Of a stretch of DNA of 64,000 nucleotides, positions 1 through 9,421 are shown in pieces. This stretch comes from Streptomyces sp. NBC_01788. GTDB taxonomy: Bacteria > Actinomycetota > Actinomycetes > Streptomycetales > Streptomycetaceae. The position numbers and the translations under genes are program-made. The notes under the pieces are model-generated. The model searched no databases. It saw only the letters and a list, made by a program, of their open reading frames with translations, and was not told the origin of the DNA. The first letter of the stretch is position 1, and each line of letters starts with the position of its first letter. The stretch is from positions 682,001 through 746,000 of the forward strand of contig NZ_CP109090.1 in assembly GCF_035917575.1 (NCBI RefSeq), read 5' to 3'.

Positions 1-93
1 CTACGTACGCCTGGAACCGGGCGAACGGCCCGCGCACGTGCTCCACGTCCAGCGATCGTCCACCTCGTCCGAGATCGGAGGGCCCCCAGCGCC

Positions 94-97
<4 letters not shown>
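1..97 (+). CDS. glgE: GlgE C-terminal end (partial)
   Basis: An open frame enters from the left edge (first full codon at base 2) and ends at TGA 95-97, giving about 31 residues that begin [16 protein letters not shown]. This resembles the C-terminal beta-domain of GlgE, the alpha-1,4-glucan:maltose-1-phosphate maltosyltransferase, although the piece is short. The call rests mainly on position: the stop overlaps the treS ATG (ATGA), and glgE-treS-mak-glgB is the usual order in streptomycetes. GlgE would use maltose-1-phosphate made by the downstream kinase to extend alpha-glucan. Confidence 0.65.
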
Positions 98-1815
<1,718 letters not shown>

Positions 1816-1844
1816 GCGTACGGCCGACGAAAGGAGGCGTGACC

Positions 1845-3233
1845 ATGCCGAAGACCGCATCGCCGACGCCGAGCGCCGGGAGCCCGGCCGGGCCCATGAC
1901 CTCGCTCGGCTCGCTGCTGCGCGAATGGCTGCCGCGACAACGCTGGTTCGCCGGCAAGGACCGGCCCGTCACCGACCTGCGTCTGCTGTCGATGACGGAG
2001 CTGTTCCCGGGCTGCCTGCATCTGCTCGTCCACGCCGAGCACGCGGACGTCGCCTCCGGTCCCGGCACGGTCCCCTCCCCCACCGGCACACCCGCCCCGC
2101 CGCCCGCCGACTGCTACCAACTGCTGCTCGGCGTACGGCGGGAGCCGGCCCCACGCCTGCACCGGGCGTTCATCGGCCGCCCCGAGGAGGGGCCGCTGGC
2201 CGGCCTCGCGGTCTACGACGCGCTGTGCGAACCGCGTTCGGCACAGCTGCTCCTGGAGCGGATGCGCCACCCCGGCACCTTCGGCCCGCTGCACTTCGAG
2301 GCGGACGCGTCCGTACCGATCCCCGACGCACTGGTGCCCAGGCTGCTGGACGCCGAACAGTCCAACTCCTCGATCATCTACGGGGACGAGTTCATCCTGA
2401 AGGTGTTCCGCCGCATCCAGCCGGGCGTCAACCCGGACCTGGAAGTGCCGTGGGCCCTGGCCGGACAGGACTGCACCCGGGTGCCCGCTCCGGTGGCCTG
2501 GTTCCGCACCACGCAACCGGAACCGGCCACACTCGGGGTGCTCCAGCCGTTCCTGCGCGACGCCGCCGACGGCTGGACGCTGGCCCTGCGTGCCCTGGCC
2601 ACCGGTGACGACTTCACCGCCCAGGCGCACCAGTTGGGGCAGGCGACCGCGGAGGTCCACCTGGCGCTGGCCGACGCCTTCCCCACCGGCGCCCATCAGG
2701 ACATCGCACGCACCGCCGCGACGATGACCGAGCATCTGGAGGCCGCCGCGCACAGCGTCCCCGCGCTGCGCCCGTACGCGACCCGGCTGCGCACCGCGTT
2801 CGCCGCGCTGGCCAGTTGCGACGCCGGGCCGCCCGCCCAGCGCGTGCACGGCGACCTGCACCTCGGGCAGGTGCTGCGGGCCGGGCGGGAGTGGTTCGTC
2901 ATCGACTTCGAGGGCGAGCCGTCGCGCCCGCTCGCCGAGCGCCGCATCCCCGAGTCCCCGGTCCGGGACGTGGCGGGGATGCTGCGCTCCTTCGACTACG
3001 CCGCCCGCCAGCGCCGCCCCTGGCGCCCGGAGTGGGCGCGCCGCTGCCGGGAGGCGTACTGCGCCGGCTACGCCTCCCTGTCCGGCTGGGACCCCCGTAA
3101 GAAACACGCCCTGCTGCGGGCCTACGAGACGGACCGTGCCGTGTACGAAGTGCTGTACGAGGCCCGGCACCGCCCCGACTGGCTCGCCGTACCGATGGCG
3201 GCGATCGAACGTCTCGCCGTGAGAGGAGGCTGA
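1845..3233 (+). CDS. mak: Maltokinase (Pep2/Mak)
   Basis: The predicted 462-residue kinase phosphorylates maltose at C1 with ATP, supplying GlgE. The kinase core is aminoglycoside-phosphotransferase-like, with VHGDLHLGQVL (Asp337) and the metal-binding IDFEGEP (Asp354). The N-terminal LLREWLPRQRWFAGKDR is characteristic of maltokinases. The frame stays open far upstream through treS, so the start was set at ATG 1845, which has a strong AAGGAGG Shine-Dalgarno sequence at 1831-1837. It lies four bases before glgB, in the same operon. Confidence 0.93.
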   Translation: MPKTASPTPSAGSPAGPMTSLGSLLREWLPRQRWFAGKDRPVTDLRLLSMTELFPGCLHLLVHAEHADVASGPGTVPSPTGTPAPPPADCYQLLLGVRREPAPRLHRAFIGRPEEGPLAGLAVYDALCEPRSAQLLLERMRHPGTFGPLHFEADASVPIPDALVPRLLDAEQSNSSIIYGDEFILKVFRRIQPGVNPDLEVPWALAGQDCTRVPAPVAWFRTTQPEPATLGVLQPFLRDAADGWTLALRALATGDDFTAQAHQLGQATAEVHLALADAFPTGAHQDIARTAATMTEHLEAAAHSVPALRPYATRLRTAFAALASCDAGPPAQRVHGDLHLGQVLRAGREWFVIDFEGEPSRPLAERRIPESPVRDVAGMLRSFDYAARQRRPWRPEWARRCREAYCAGYASLSGWDPRKKHALLRAYETDRAVYEVLYEARHRPDWLAVPMAAIERLAVRGG

Positions 3234-3237
3234 ACCG

Positions 3238-5472
3238 ATGGCACTGCGCGACACGTCACTTCCCGAGCCGTCCGGCCCCGTCCTGCCCGCGGCGGTACAG
3301 GCCGGTACGGCCCCGCCGCCGGCTGCCGCCGACCGTGAGCGCCTGCTGTCCGGCGCCCACCACGACCCGCACGCGCTGCTCGGCGCGCACCCGGTGCGGG
3401 GCGGGATCGCCCTGCGGGTGCTGCGTCCCTTCGCCCGTGCGGTGAGCGTGGTCGTGGACGGCGAGCGCACCCCGCTCGCCTCCGAGGGCGACGGACTGTT
3501 CTCGGCCGTACTGCCCCTGGCCGCGATCCCCGAGTACACCCTGGTGGTGGGCTACGAGCGGGACGAGTACGAGGTCCACGACCCCTACCGCTTCCTGCCC
3601 GCTCTCGGCGAGCTGGATCTGCACCTGGTCCGGGAGGGCCGGCACGAGCAGCTGTGGCGGGCGCTGGGCGCGGAGCCGATGACCCACCAGGGTGTGACCG
3701 GCACCCGGTTCACCGTGTGGGCGCCCAACGCCCGGGGCGTGCGGGTGGCCGGGGACTTCAGCCACTGGGACGGGACCGCCTTCCCGATGCGCTCGCTGGG
3801 CGCGGCGGGCGTGTGGGAGCTGTTCCTGCCCGGGATCGGGGAGGGCGCGAAGTACAAGTTCGAGATCACCTCGCAGTACGGCGGCCGGTTCCTCAAGGCC
3901 GACCCGATGGCACGGCGCACCGAGGTGCCGCCCGCCACCGCGTCCGTGGTGACGGCCGCGCACCACGAGTGGGGCGACCAGGAGTGGATGGCGCACCGCG
4001 CGGACGTGCCGGTGCACGAGGCGCCGTTCTCGGTGTACGAGGTCCACCTACCGTCCTGGCGACCAGGTTTGACGTACCGTCAACTCGCTGAACAGCTCCC
4101 GGCCTACGTCAAGGACCTGGGCTTCACCCACGTGGAGCTGATGCCGGTCGCCGAGCACCCCTTCGGGCCGTCCTGGGGCTACCAGGTCACCTCCTACTAC
4201 GCCCCGACCGCGCGGCTGGGCTCGCCGGACGACTTCCGGTATTTCGTCGACGCCTGCCACCGGGCCGGGATCGGCGTGATCATGGACTGGGTGCCGGCGC
4301 ACTTCCCCAAGGACGACTGGGCGCTGGCCCGCTTCGACGGGGACCCGCTGTACGAGCCGGGGAACGCGCAGCGCGCCGAGCACCCCGACTGGGGGACGTA
4401 CGAGTTCGACTTCGCCCGCACCGAGGTGCGCAACTTCCTGGTCGCCAACGCCGTGTACTGGTGCGAGGAGTTCCACGTCGACGGCCTGCGGGTGGACGCG
4501 GTGGCCTCCATGCTCTACCTGGACTACTCGCGCGACTCCGGCCAGTGGACGCCCAACGCGTACGGCGGCCGGGAGGACCTGGACGCGATGGCGTTCCTCC
4601 AGGAGATGAACGCCACCGTGTACCGGCGTGCTCCGGGCGTGGTGACCATCGCCGAGGAGTCGACCGCGTGGGGCGGGGTGACCGCGCCGACCGACAGCGG
4701 CGGCCTGGGCTTCGGGCTGAAGTGGAACATGGGCTGGATGCACGACTCGCTCCAGTACATGACCAAGGATCCGGTGCACCGCAAGTACCACCACCACGAG
4801 ATGACCTTCGCGATGGTGTACGCCTACAGCGAGAACTACGTGCTGCCGATCTCGCACGACGAGGTGGTGCACGGCAAACGGGCGCTGGTGTCGAAGATGC
4901 CCGGTGACTGGTGGCAGCGACGCGCGAATCACCGCGCCTACCTGGGCTGGATGTGGGCGCATCCGGGCAAGCAACTGCTGTTCATGGGGCAGGAGTTCGC
5001 CCAGGGCGGCGAGTTCTCCGAGGAGCACGGGCCCGAGTGGTGGCTGCTCGACGAGGACCACTGCGCCGCGGGCGACCACCGCGGGGTGCGGGACCTGGTG
5101 CGCGACCTCAACACCGTCTACCGGGCCACCCCGGCCCTGTGGCAGCGCGACACCCGGCCGGAAGGCTTCCGCTGGGTGGCCGTGGACGCCGCCGACGACA
5201 ACGTCTACGCGTTCCTGCGCCTCGACGCGGCCGGCGTCCCGCTCCTCGCGGTGTCGAACTTCTCCCCCGCGGTGCGCGAGGGCTACCGCCTGGACGTGCC
5301 GGGCGAGGTCACCGTGTGGCGCGAGGTGCTGAACACCGACGCCGGCCGCTACGGCGGGGGCGGCGTCACCAACGCAAAGCCACTCGAAACGGAAGGCGAA
5401 CCCGAGGAGCGGCATATCCGTCTCACGCTGCCACCGCTCGCCACGCTCTGGCTGACTCCGCAGCCCGCCTGA
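3238..5472 (+). CDS. glgB: 1,4-alpha-glucan branching enzyme GlgB
   Basis: The 744-residue GH13 branching enzyme introduces alpha-1,6 branches into alpha-glucan. An N-terminal extension is followed by a CBM48-type module (about residues 150-230, with VWAPNARGVRVAGDFSHWDG) and the catalytic barrel. Nucleophile Asp420 lies in GLRVDAVAS, Glu473 in TIAEEST and Asp541 in ISHDEVVHGK. It is the last enzyme of the treS-mak-glgB set. In S. coelicolor one of two such clusters is linked to glycogen formation during sporulation. Which of the two this copy corresponds to cannot be decided from sequence alone, but the neighbouring stress genes resemble that second locus. Confidence 0.95.
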   Translation: MALRDTSLPEPSGPVLPAAVQAGTAPPPAAADRERLLSGAHHDPHALLGAHPVRGGIALRVLRPFARAVSVVVDGERTPLASEGDGLFSAVLPLAAIPEYTLVVGYERDEYEVHDPYRFLPALGELDLHLVREGRHEQLWRALGAEPMTHQGVTGTRFTVWAPNARGVRVAGDFSHWDGTAFPMRSLGAAGVWELFLPGIGEGAKYKFEITSQYGGRFLKADPMARRTEVPPATASVVTAAHHEWGDQEWMAHRADVPVHEAPFSVYEVHLPSWRPGLTYRQLAEQLPAYVKDLGFTHVELMPVAEHPFGPSWGYQVTSYYAPTARLGSPDDFRYFVDACHRAGIGVIMDWVPAHFPKDDWALARFDGDPLYEPGNAQRAEHPDWGTYEFDFARTEVRNFLVANAVYWCEEFHVDGLRVDAVASMLYLDYSRDSGQWTPNAYGGREDLDAMAFLQEMNATVYRRAPGVVTIAEESTAWGGVTAPTDSGGLGFGLKWNMGWMHDSLQYMTKDPVHRKYHHHEMTFAMVYAYSENYVLPISHDEVVHGKRALVSKMPGDWWQRRANHRAYLGWMWAHPGKQLLFMGQEFAQGGEFSEEHGPEWWLLDEDHCAAGDHRGVRDLVRDLNTVYRATPALWQRDTRPEGFRWVAVDAADDNVYAFLRLDAAGVPLLAVSNFSPAVREGYRLDVPGEVTVWREVLNTDAGRYGGGGVTNAKPLETEGEPEERHIRLTLPPLATLWLTPQPA

Positions 5473-5486
5473 GCGGGCCGGGGCGC

Positions 5487-5506
5487 GGGAAGCGGGGCTA
5501 CTTCCC
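5487..5506 (+). terminator. Weak stem-loop after glgB
   Basis: GGGAAG (5487-5492) and CTTCCC (5501-5506) form a 6-bp stem with an 8-base loop, 14 bases after the glgB stop. There is no U-tract. It could attenuate read-through into the acyl-CoA synthetase gene, but the stem is short. Confidence 0.3.
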
Positions 5507-5605
5507 AGTTCGGGACCCGTGACGTGCGGACCTGGGCTACATTCGATCCGCGTCGACCGAGTCCGTCACCGGCGCAGTCACCTCCGTGAACCTCAGGAGC
5601 AGCGC

Positions 5606-7513
5606 ATGCGCGACCTCGCCCTCGCTCCGTCCACTGTCGCCCCGCCGGCCGGTGGGCTCGCGGACAGCGTCTTCGAGACCGCGGAGACCCGTCCCGACCT
5701 GCCGGTGCTCGCGCGCCGCGCCGACCCCTCCTCCCCGGTGTGGGAGGAGGTGACCGCCGCGGAGCTGCGGGAGCAGGTGACCGACCTGGCCAGGGGGCTG
5801 GTGGCCGCCAGGATCTCGCCCGGCCACCGGGTGGCGGTCATGGCCCGCACCCGGTACGAGTGGACGGTCCTCGCGTACGCGCTGTGGGCGGTGGGCGCCG
5901 AGGTCGTCCCGATCCACCCGGCCTCCTCGCGCGAGCAGGTCGAGTGGATCCTGCGCGACTCGGAGTGCGTGGCCGTCGTCGTCGAGGACGAGCAGGGCGT
6001 GATGACGGTCGGCCCGCTGTGCGCGACGCTGCCCCGGCTCCAGCACGTCTGGCAGCTCGACGCGGACGCGCTGGAGCACCTGGTGGAGCAGGGGGCGGTG
6101 GTACCGCCGACCACGGTGAACTCGCTGCGCCGGATCGTGCTGCCCGACGCGACCGCGGCGATCGCCTACACCTCCGGCACCACGGGCCGCGCGCTGGGCT
6201 GCGCGCTGAGCCACCGCGCGCTGGCGAACCCCTGCGACACGCTGCTTGCAGGCTGGGGGCACACCGCCGCGCCGCCCGGCGAGCAGGCGTCGGTGCTCGC
6301 CTTCCTGCCCTTCTCGCACGTGTACGGGCTGATGATCCAGAGCCTGTGCCTGCGCGGCGGCATCCTGATGGGCCACGAGCCGGAGCTGGGCGAGGAGGCG
6401 CTGGCGTCGGCGCTGCGCTCGTTCAGGCCGACGTACTTCCACGCCGTGCCCTCCGTCTTCGAGAAGATCTACAAGAACTTCCTGCGCGCGGCCCAGCAGG
6501 CGGGGCGCGGCGCGCTGTTCGAGCGGGCGGCCGAAACGGCCCGGGACTTCGCCACCGCGCTGGAGCGGCAGCGGCTGGGCCGCGGCCCGGGCCCCGGCCT
6601 CGACCTTCGGCTGCAACACGCCCTGTACGAGCGGACGGTGTACCGCAAGCTGCGGACCGAGCTGGGCGGCAGGGTGGTCCGGGCCACCTCCGGCGGCTCC
6701 CCGCTCAGCCGGGACCTCTCCTTGTTCTACGAGGGCATCGGCATCTACGTGCACGACGGATACGGGCTCACGGAGACCGCGGGCGGCATCACCATGCAGC
6801 CGCTGGGCCGGGAGAAGTCGGGGACCGTCGGCAAGGCGCTGCCGGGCACGGCGATCGAGGTGGCGGACGACGGGGAGATCCTGGTGCGGGGGCCGTCGCT
6901 GTTCCAGGGGTACGTGGGCGACGAGGCCGCGACCCGGGCCGTGCTGCACGACGGCTGGCTGGCCACGGGAGACCTCGGCAAGCTGGACACCGAGGGCTAT
7001 CTCACCATCACGGGGCGCAAGAAGGACATCATCGTCACCAACGGCGGCAAGAGCGTGGCCCCGGCCGCGCTGGAGCAGCGGCTGCGGGCGCATCCGCTGG
7101 TTCACCAGGCGGTGGTCGTGGGCGACGACCGGCCGTGCGTGGGCGCGCTGATCACCCTGGACGCGGAATTCCTGGCCCACTGGCGTGCGGCGCTGGCCCT
7201 GCAGGGGGACGCGCCGGATCACGAGGCGCGTGAGGAGAACGCGCTGCGGGAGGAGATCGAGCGGGCGGTCGCCGCCGCGAACAGCGCGGTGTCGCGCTCG
7301 GAGTCCATCCGGGTCTTCCGGGTACTGCCCGCCCCCTTCGACGTGGCGGGCGGGCTGCTCACGCCGTCCATGAAGCTGCGCAGGGACGCCATCGCGGAGC
7401 ACTACGCGGTCGAGATCGAGGCCATGTACCAGGCGCGGAGCCGCGCCGCGCGCCGGGAGGCCGCGCACGACCCGACGGCCGACTGGGACGAGCCCGACGA
7501 CGTCTTCCGCTGA
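5606..7513 (+). CDS. Long-chain acyl-CoA synthetase (AMP-forming)
   Basis: The 635-residue adenylate-forming enzyme activates fatty acids to acyl-CoA through an acyl-AMP. Core motifs are AIAYTSGTTGRALGC (P-loop), GYGLTETAG, GWLATGDLG and ITGRKKDIIVTNGGKSVAP (hinge and core lysine region). It resembles FadD15-type enzymes of actinobacteria. ATG 5606 was chosen because CAGGAG precedes it; an upstream in-frame GTG would add a proline/arginine-poor-match leader with no recognisable domain. A 133-base gap separates it from glgB, so it may have its own promoter. Confidence 0.9.
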   Translation: MRDLALAPSTVAPPAGGLADSVFETAETRPDLPVLARRADPSSPVWEEVTAAELREQVTDLARGLVAARISPGHRVAVMARTRYEWTVLAYALWAVGAEVVPIHPASSREQVEWILRDSECVAVVVEDEQGVMTVGPLCATLPRLQHVWQLDADALEHLVEQGAVVPPTTVNSLRRIVLPDATAAIAYTSGTTGRALGCALSHRALANPCDTLLAGWGHTAAPPGEQASVLAFLPFSHVYGLMIQSLCLRGGILMGHEPELGEEALASALRSFRPTYFHAVPSVFEKIYKNFLRAAQQAGRGALFERAAETARDFATALERQRLGRGPGPGLDLRLQHALYERTVYRKLRTELGGRVVRATSGGSPLSRDLSLFYEGIGIYVHDGYGLTETAGGITMQPLGREKSGTVGKALPGTAIEVADDGEILVRGPSLFQGYVGDEAATRAVLHDGWLATGDLGKLDTEGYLTITGRKKDIIVTNGGKSVAPAALEQRLRAHPLVHQAVVVGDDRPCVGALITLDAEFLAHWRAALALQGDAPDHEAREENALREEIERAVAAANSAVSRSESIRVFRVLPAPFDVAGGLLTPSMKLRRDAIAEHYAVEIEAMYQARSRAARREAAHDPTADWDEPDDVFR

Positions 7514-7644
7514 CGCCTCCCGCCTGCCTTTCCGCTGCCTGCGACGCCCCAAGCGTAGGCTCCTCGCCCCTGGGAACAAGACAGTGGGACGCAAGGGAAA
7601 GATAAGGACGACAGCCCGGCGACGAGCCCGGGCCGGAAGGCGAG

Positions 7645-8079
7645 ATGGCATTCGAGCCGCGTGGGGACGACACACTGGCCAGCGAGGGCATTCCGAGCCG
7701 CACCGCCCGCTTCGCGGGCGAGTTGCACCACGTCACGGGTGCGCGACTCGCCGCGGAGGACTTCCTCGACGAGGTGGCACGGCGCGCGGGGCCGGCGGCG
7801 CCCGAGCACTGGGACGACATCCTGCTGGTCGTGACGGAACTGGCGGCGAACGCGGTGCAGTACGCGCCGGGCCCGTTCGAGCTGCGGATGCGCCGCACCT
7901 TCGACGGGGTACACGTCACGCTCAGCGACACCAGCACCACACAGCCGGCCCCGCGGCCGTTCCGCCCCAGCCGGGGTGGCGGCGGTATCGGCTGGCACCT
8001 GATCCACACCCTGTGCGACCAGGTGAGCGTGGTGGTCAACGATCACGGCAAGGACGTGCACGTCTTCCTGCCCTGGTGA
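7645..8079 (+). CDS. RsbW-like ATP-binding (HATPase) protein
   Basis: The 144-residue protein has a GHKL ATPase fold of the anti-sigma/serine-kinase type. The N box is ELAANAVQYAP and a G-box-like GGGGIGWHLIHTL follows, with a VFLPW ending. Proteins like this phosphorylate STAS antagonists or bind sigma factors in the cytoplasm. ATG 7645 follows GGAAGGCGAG. It is a single gene, convergent with the PRC-barrel gene, at the edge of the partner-switching block, so a role in SigB-type control is inferred. The target is unknown. Confidence 0.85.
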   Translation: MAFEPRGDDTLASEGIPSRTARFAGELHHVTGARLAAEDFLDEVARRAGPAAPEHWDDILLVVTELAANAVQYAPGPFELRMRRTFDGVHVTLSDTSTTQPAPRPFRPSRGGGGIGWHLIHTLCDQVSVVVNDHGKDVHVFLPW

Positions 8080-8126
8080 GCCCGGATCACCCGGAGCCCC
8101 GGCTGCGGACGGGGTCCGGGCTCGGA

Positions 8127-8150
8127 CGCGGTGCCGGGACCCGCACCGCG
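8127..8150. terminator. Bidirectional stem-loop between convergent genes
   Basis: CGCGGTGC (8127-8134) and GCACCGCG (8143-8150) form a perfect 8-bp stem between the HATPase stop and the stop of the opposing PRC-barrel gene. There is no U-tract, as is common in streptomycetes. Confidence 0.55.
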
Positions 8151-8167
8151 GGCCTCGCCGCACCGGC

Positions 8168-8539
8168 TCAGGCGCTGGTCGCCTCGCTCGGCGGAAGCGC
8201 CTGGTAGTAGGCACCCACCCGGGTCAGATACTCCGGGTCCCTGGTCTCGCTGTCGGTCCTGAACCGCGGCGCGGCCTTGATCTGTCCGCGCGAACAGGCC
8301 ACCGTGATCCTCCGCTCCGCGGAGTCGATGCCGGCGACCATGCCGACCGGCACCATCACGCTCCTGCCGAACACCCACACCCCGGTGTCCACGACCAGGT
8401 GCCGCATCCCGGAGCGGCCGCCCTCCCGGTCCACGTGGCCCACCGTGCCGTCGGCGGCGACGACGGTGAAACCGGTCAGGTCCTCTTCCTCGGCTCGAGC
8501 GACCTGCGGCGGATACGACCAGATTCTGTCTATGGTCAC
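8168..8539 (-). CDS. PRC-barrel domain protein
   Basis: The predicted product has 123 residues. Residues about 10-85 form a PRC-barrel (GFTVVAADGTVGHVDRE, then MRHLVVDTGVWVFGRSVMVP), a small beta-barrel found in stress-associated proteins of actinobacteria. The frame stays open upstream into the neighbouring STAS gene. GTG at 8539 was chosen because GGAAGGAGC precedes it and the domain begins shortly after. A candidate SigB-type promoter lies about 80 bases upstream (8617-8641). Biochemical function is unknown. Confidence 0.8.
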   Translation of the reverse strand: MTIDRIWSYPPQVARAEEEDLTGFTVVAADGTVGHVDREGGRSGMRHLVVDTGVWVFGRSVMVPVGMVAGIDSAERRITVACSRGQIKAAPRFRTDSETRDPEYLTRVGAYYQALPPSEATSA

Positions 8540-8616
8540 GCTGCTCCTTCCTCCCCGGGCTGACGTGTCACGAGCGTCGGGCCGACATCCCGGCACATCG
8601 GCTCCCACCGCACCAA

Positions 8617-8641
8617 CTACCCGTCTGTGACCACGGCATTC
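8617..8641 (-). promoter_or_regulatory. Candidate SigB-type promoter for PRC-barrel gene
   Basis: On the minus strand the site reads GAAT (8641-8638), a 15-base spacer, then GGGTAG (8622-8617). The pattern known for Streptomyces SigB is GNNT-N14-16-GGGTAC/T, so only the last base departs. The predicted leader is about 70 bases. Confidence 0.4.
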
Positions 8642-8691
8642 GGCGGGAGGGGTGGGGGAAGCACGCTCGCCTCGTCCGCTCGGGCCGCCGG

Positions 8692-9081
8692 CTACCGGCC
8701 CGGCCCGGTGGTCTCCTCGGGCAGGGAGACGTACCCGGGCGGGGAGGTGAGCAGTTCCAGCGTTCCGGTCATGTCCAGCAGCCGCTCCAGTACGGCCGGA
8801 CGCTCGTCCAGGTGGAGTGCGAGACCCGCCTCGTCCGCGAGCCGCCGGATCCGCAGCAGCGCGGACAGGCCGGAGGAGTCGACGCTCCGAAGCCGCGAGA
8901 AGTCGAGGCGTATGCCGGCGACCGGGTGCCGTGCCGCGTGGCGCCGGGTGAGCGCCACGGTCACCGCGTCCAGGAGTTCGCGACTGGTGAGGTAGTCGAG
9001 GTCTCCCTCCACGTGGACCGCGACGGCGGTTCCGCGGGTCTCGACGAAGAGGCTGAAGGGTGAAGGCGGCATTGTCGTCAT
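8692..9081 (-). CDS. STAS anti-anti-sigma factor
   Basis: The predicted product is 129 residues with a single STAS domain. The phosphorylatable serine region is VDSSGLSALLRI, and the N-terminal strand FSLFVETRGTAVAVHVEGDL is typical. Such proteins sequester HATPase anti-sigma factors when unphosphorylated. The ATG at 9081 has GGAAG upstream. A longer form from 9132 would add 17 mostly basic residues and lacks a clear ribosome binding site. A good SigB-type promoter match lies at 9185-9209, divergent from the hybrid kinase gene. Confidence 0.85.
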   Translation of the reverse strand: MTTMPPSPFSLFVETRGTAVAVHVEGDLDYLTSRELLDAVTVALTRRHAARHPVAGIRLDFSRLRSVDSSGLSALLRIRRLADEAGLALHLDERPAVLERLLDMTGTLELLTSPPGYVSLPEETTGPGR

Positions 9082-9184
9082 ACGGGTCTTCCGGGGCCGG
9101 GGTCTTCGGGTTGTTTCCGAAAGGAGCGTCATGCCGGACGGCGGTGCCGTGCGGCATGGAGCGCCCTGCGGTCAAACCGCCCGC

Positions 9185-9209
9185 GTACCCCTGAATCACG
9201 AGGTCATGC
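9185..9209 (-). promoter_or_regulatory. Candidate SigB-type promoter for STAS gene
   Basis: The minus strand reads GCAT (9209-9206), exactly 15 bases, then GGGTAC (9190-9185). This fits the GNNT-N14-16-GGGTAC/T pattern known for Streptomyces SigB in full. It would give a leader of about 95 bases to the chosen start. Confidence 0.5.
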
Positions 9210-9264
9210 ACCTGCGCGCGGGGGCGAATTCACGGGTCCGGATATGGACGCGCGAGTTTTGTTC

Positions 9265-9293
9265 GGGGCAGGCCGAGTGGGTTAGCCTGCCCC
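9265..9293 (+). promoter_or_regulatory. Inverted repeat overlapping a possible promoter of the HAMP kinase
   Basis: GGGGCAGGC (9265-9273) and GCCTGCCCC (9285-9293) form a perfect 9-bp inverted repeat with an 11-base spacer. The spacer ends in GGGTTA (9279-9284), which has GTTC 14 bases upstream (9261-9264), a weak SigB-like promoter on the plus strand. The repeat could be an operator or a hairpin. Confidence 0.35.
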
Positions 9294-9313
9294 GTATTTC
9301 TCATCACGCAGAT

Positions 9314-9327
9314 CCGTGAAATCACGG
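9314..9327. promoter_or_regulatory. Palindrome CCGTGA-AA-TCACGG
   Basis: This perfect 6-2-6 palindrome lies about 95 bases upstream of the hybrid kinase start, in the divergent intergenic region. It is a plausible operator; no cognate regulator is recognised. Confidence 0.3.
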
Positions 9328-9421
9328 AAATGCACGCACGTCAGCGGGCCTGCGACGGCCCGGTGGAGAAAGTGTGAGTCCTCACCGGCGAGGACTCCTG
9401 GGGAGCGGGACGAGGGTGCGC

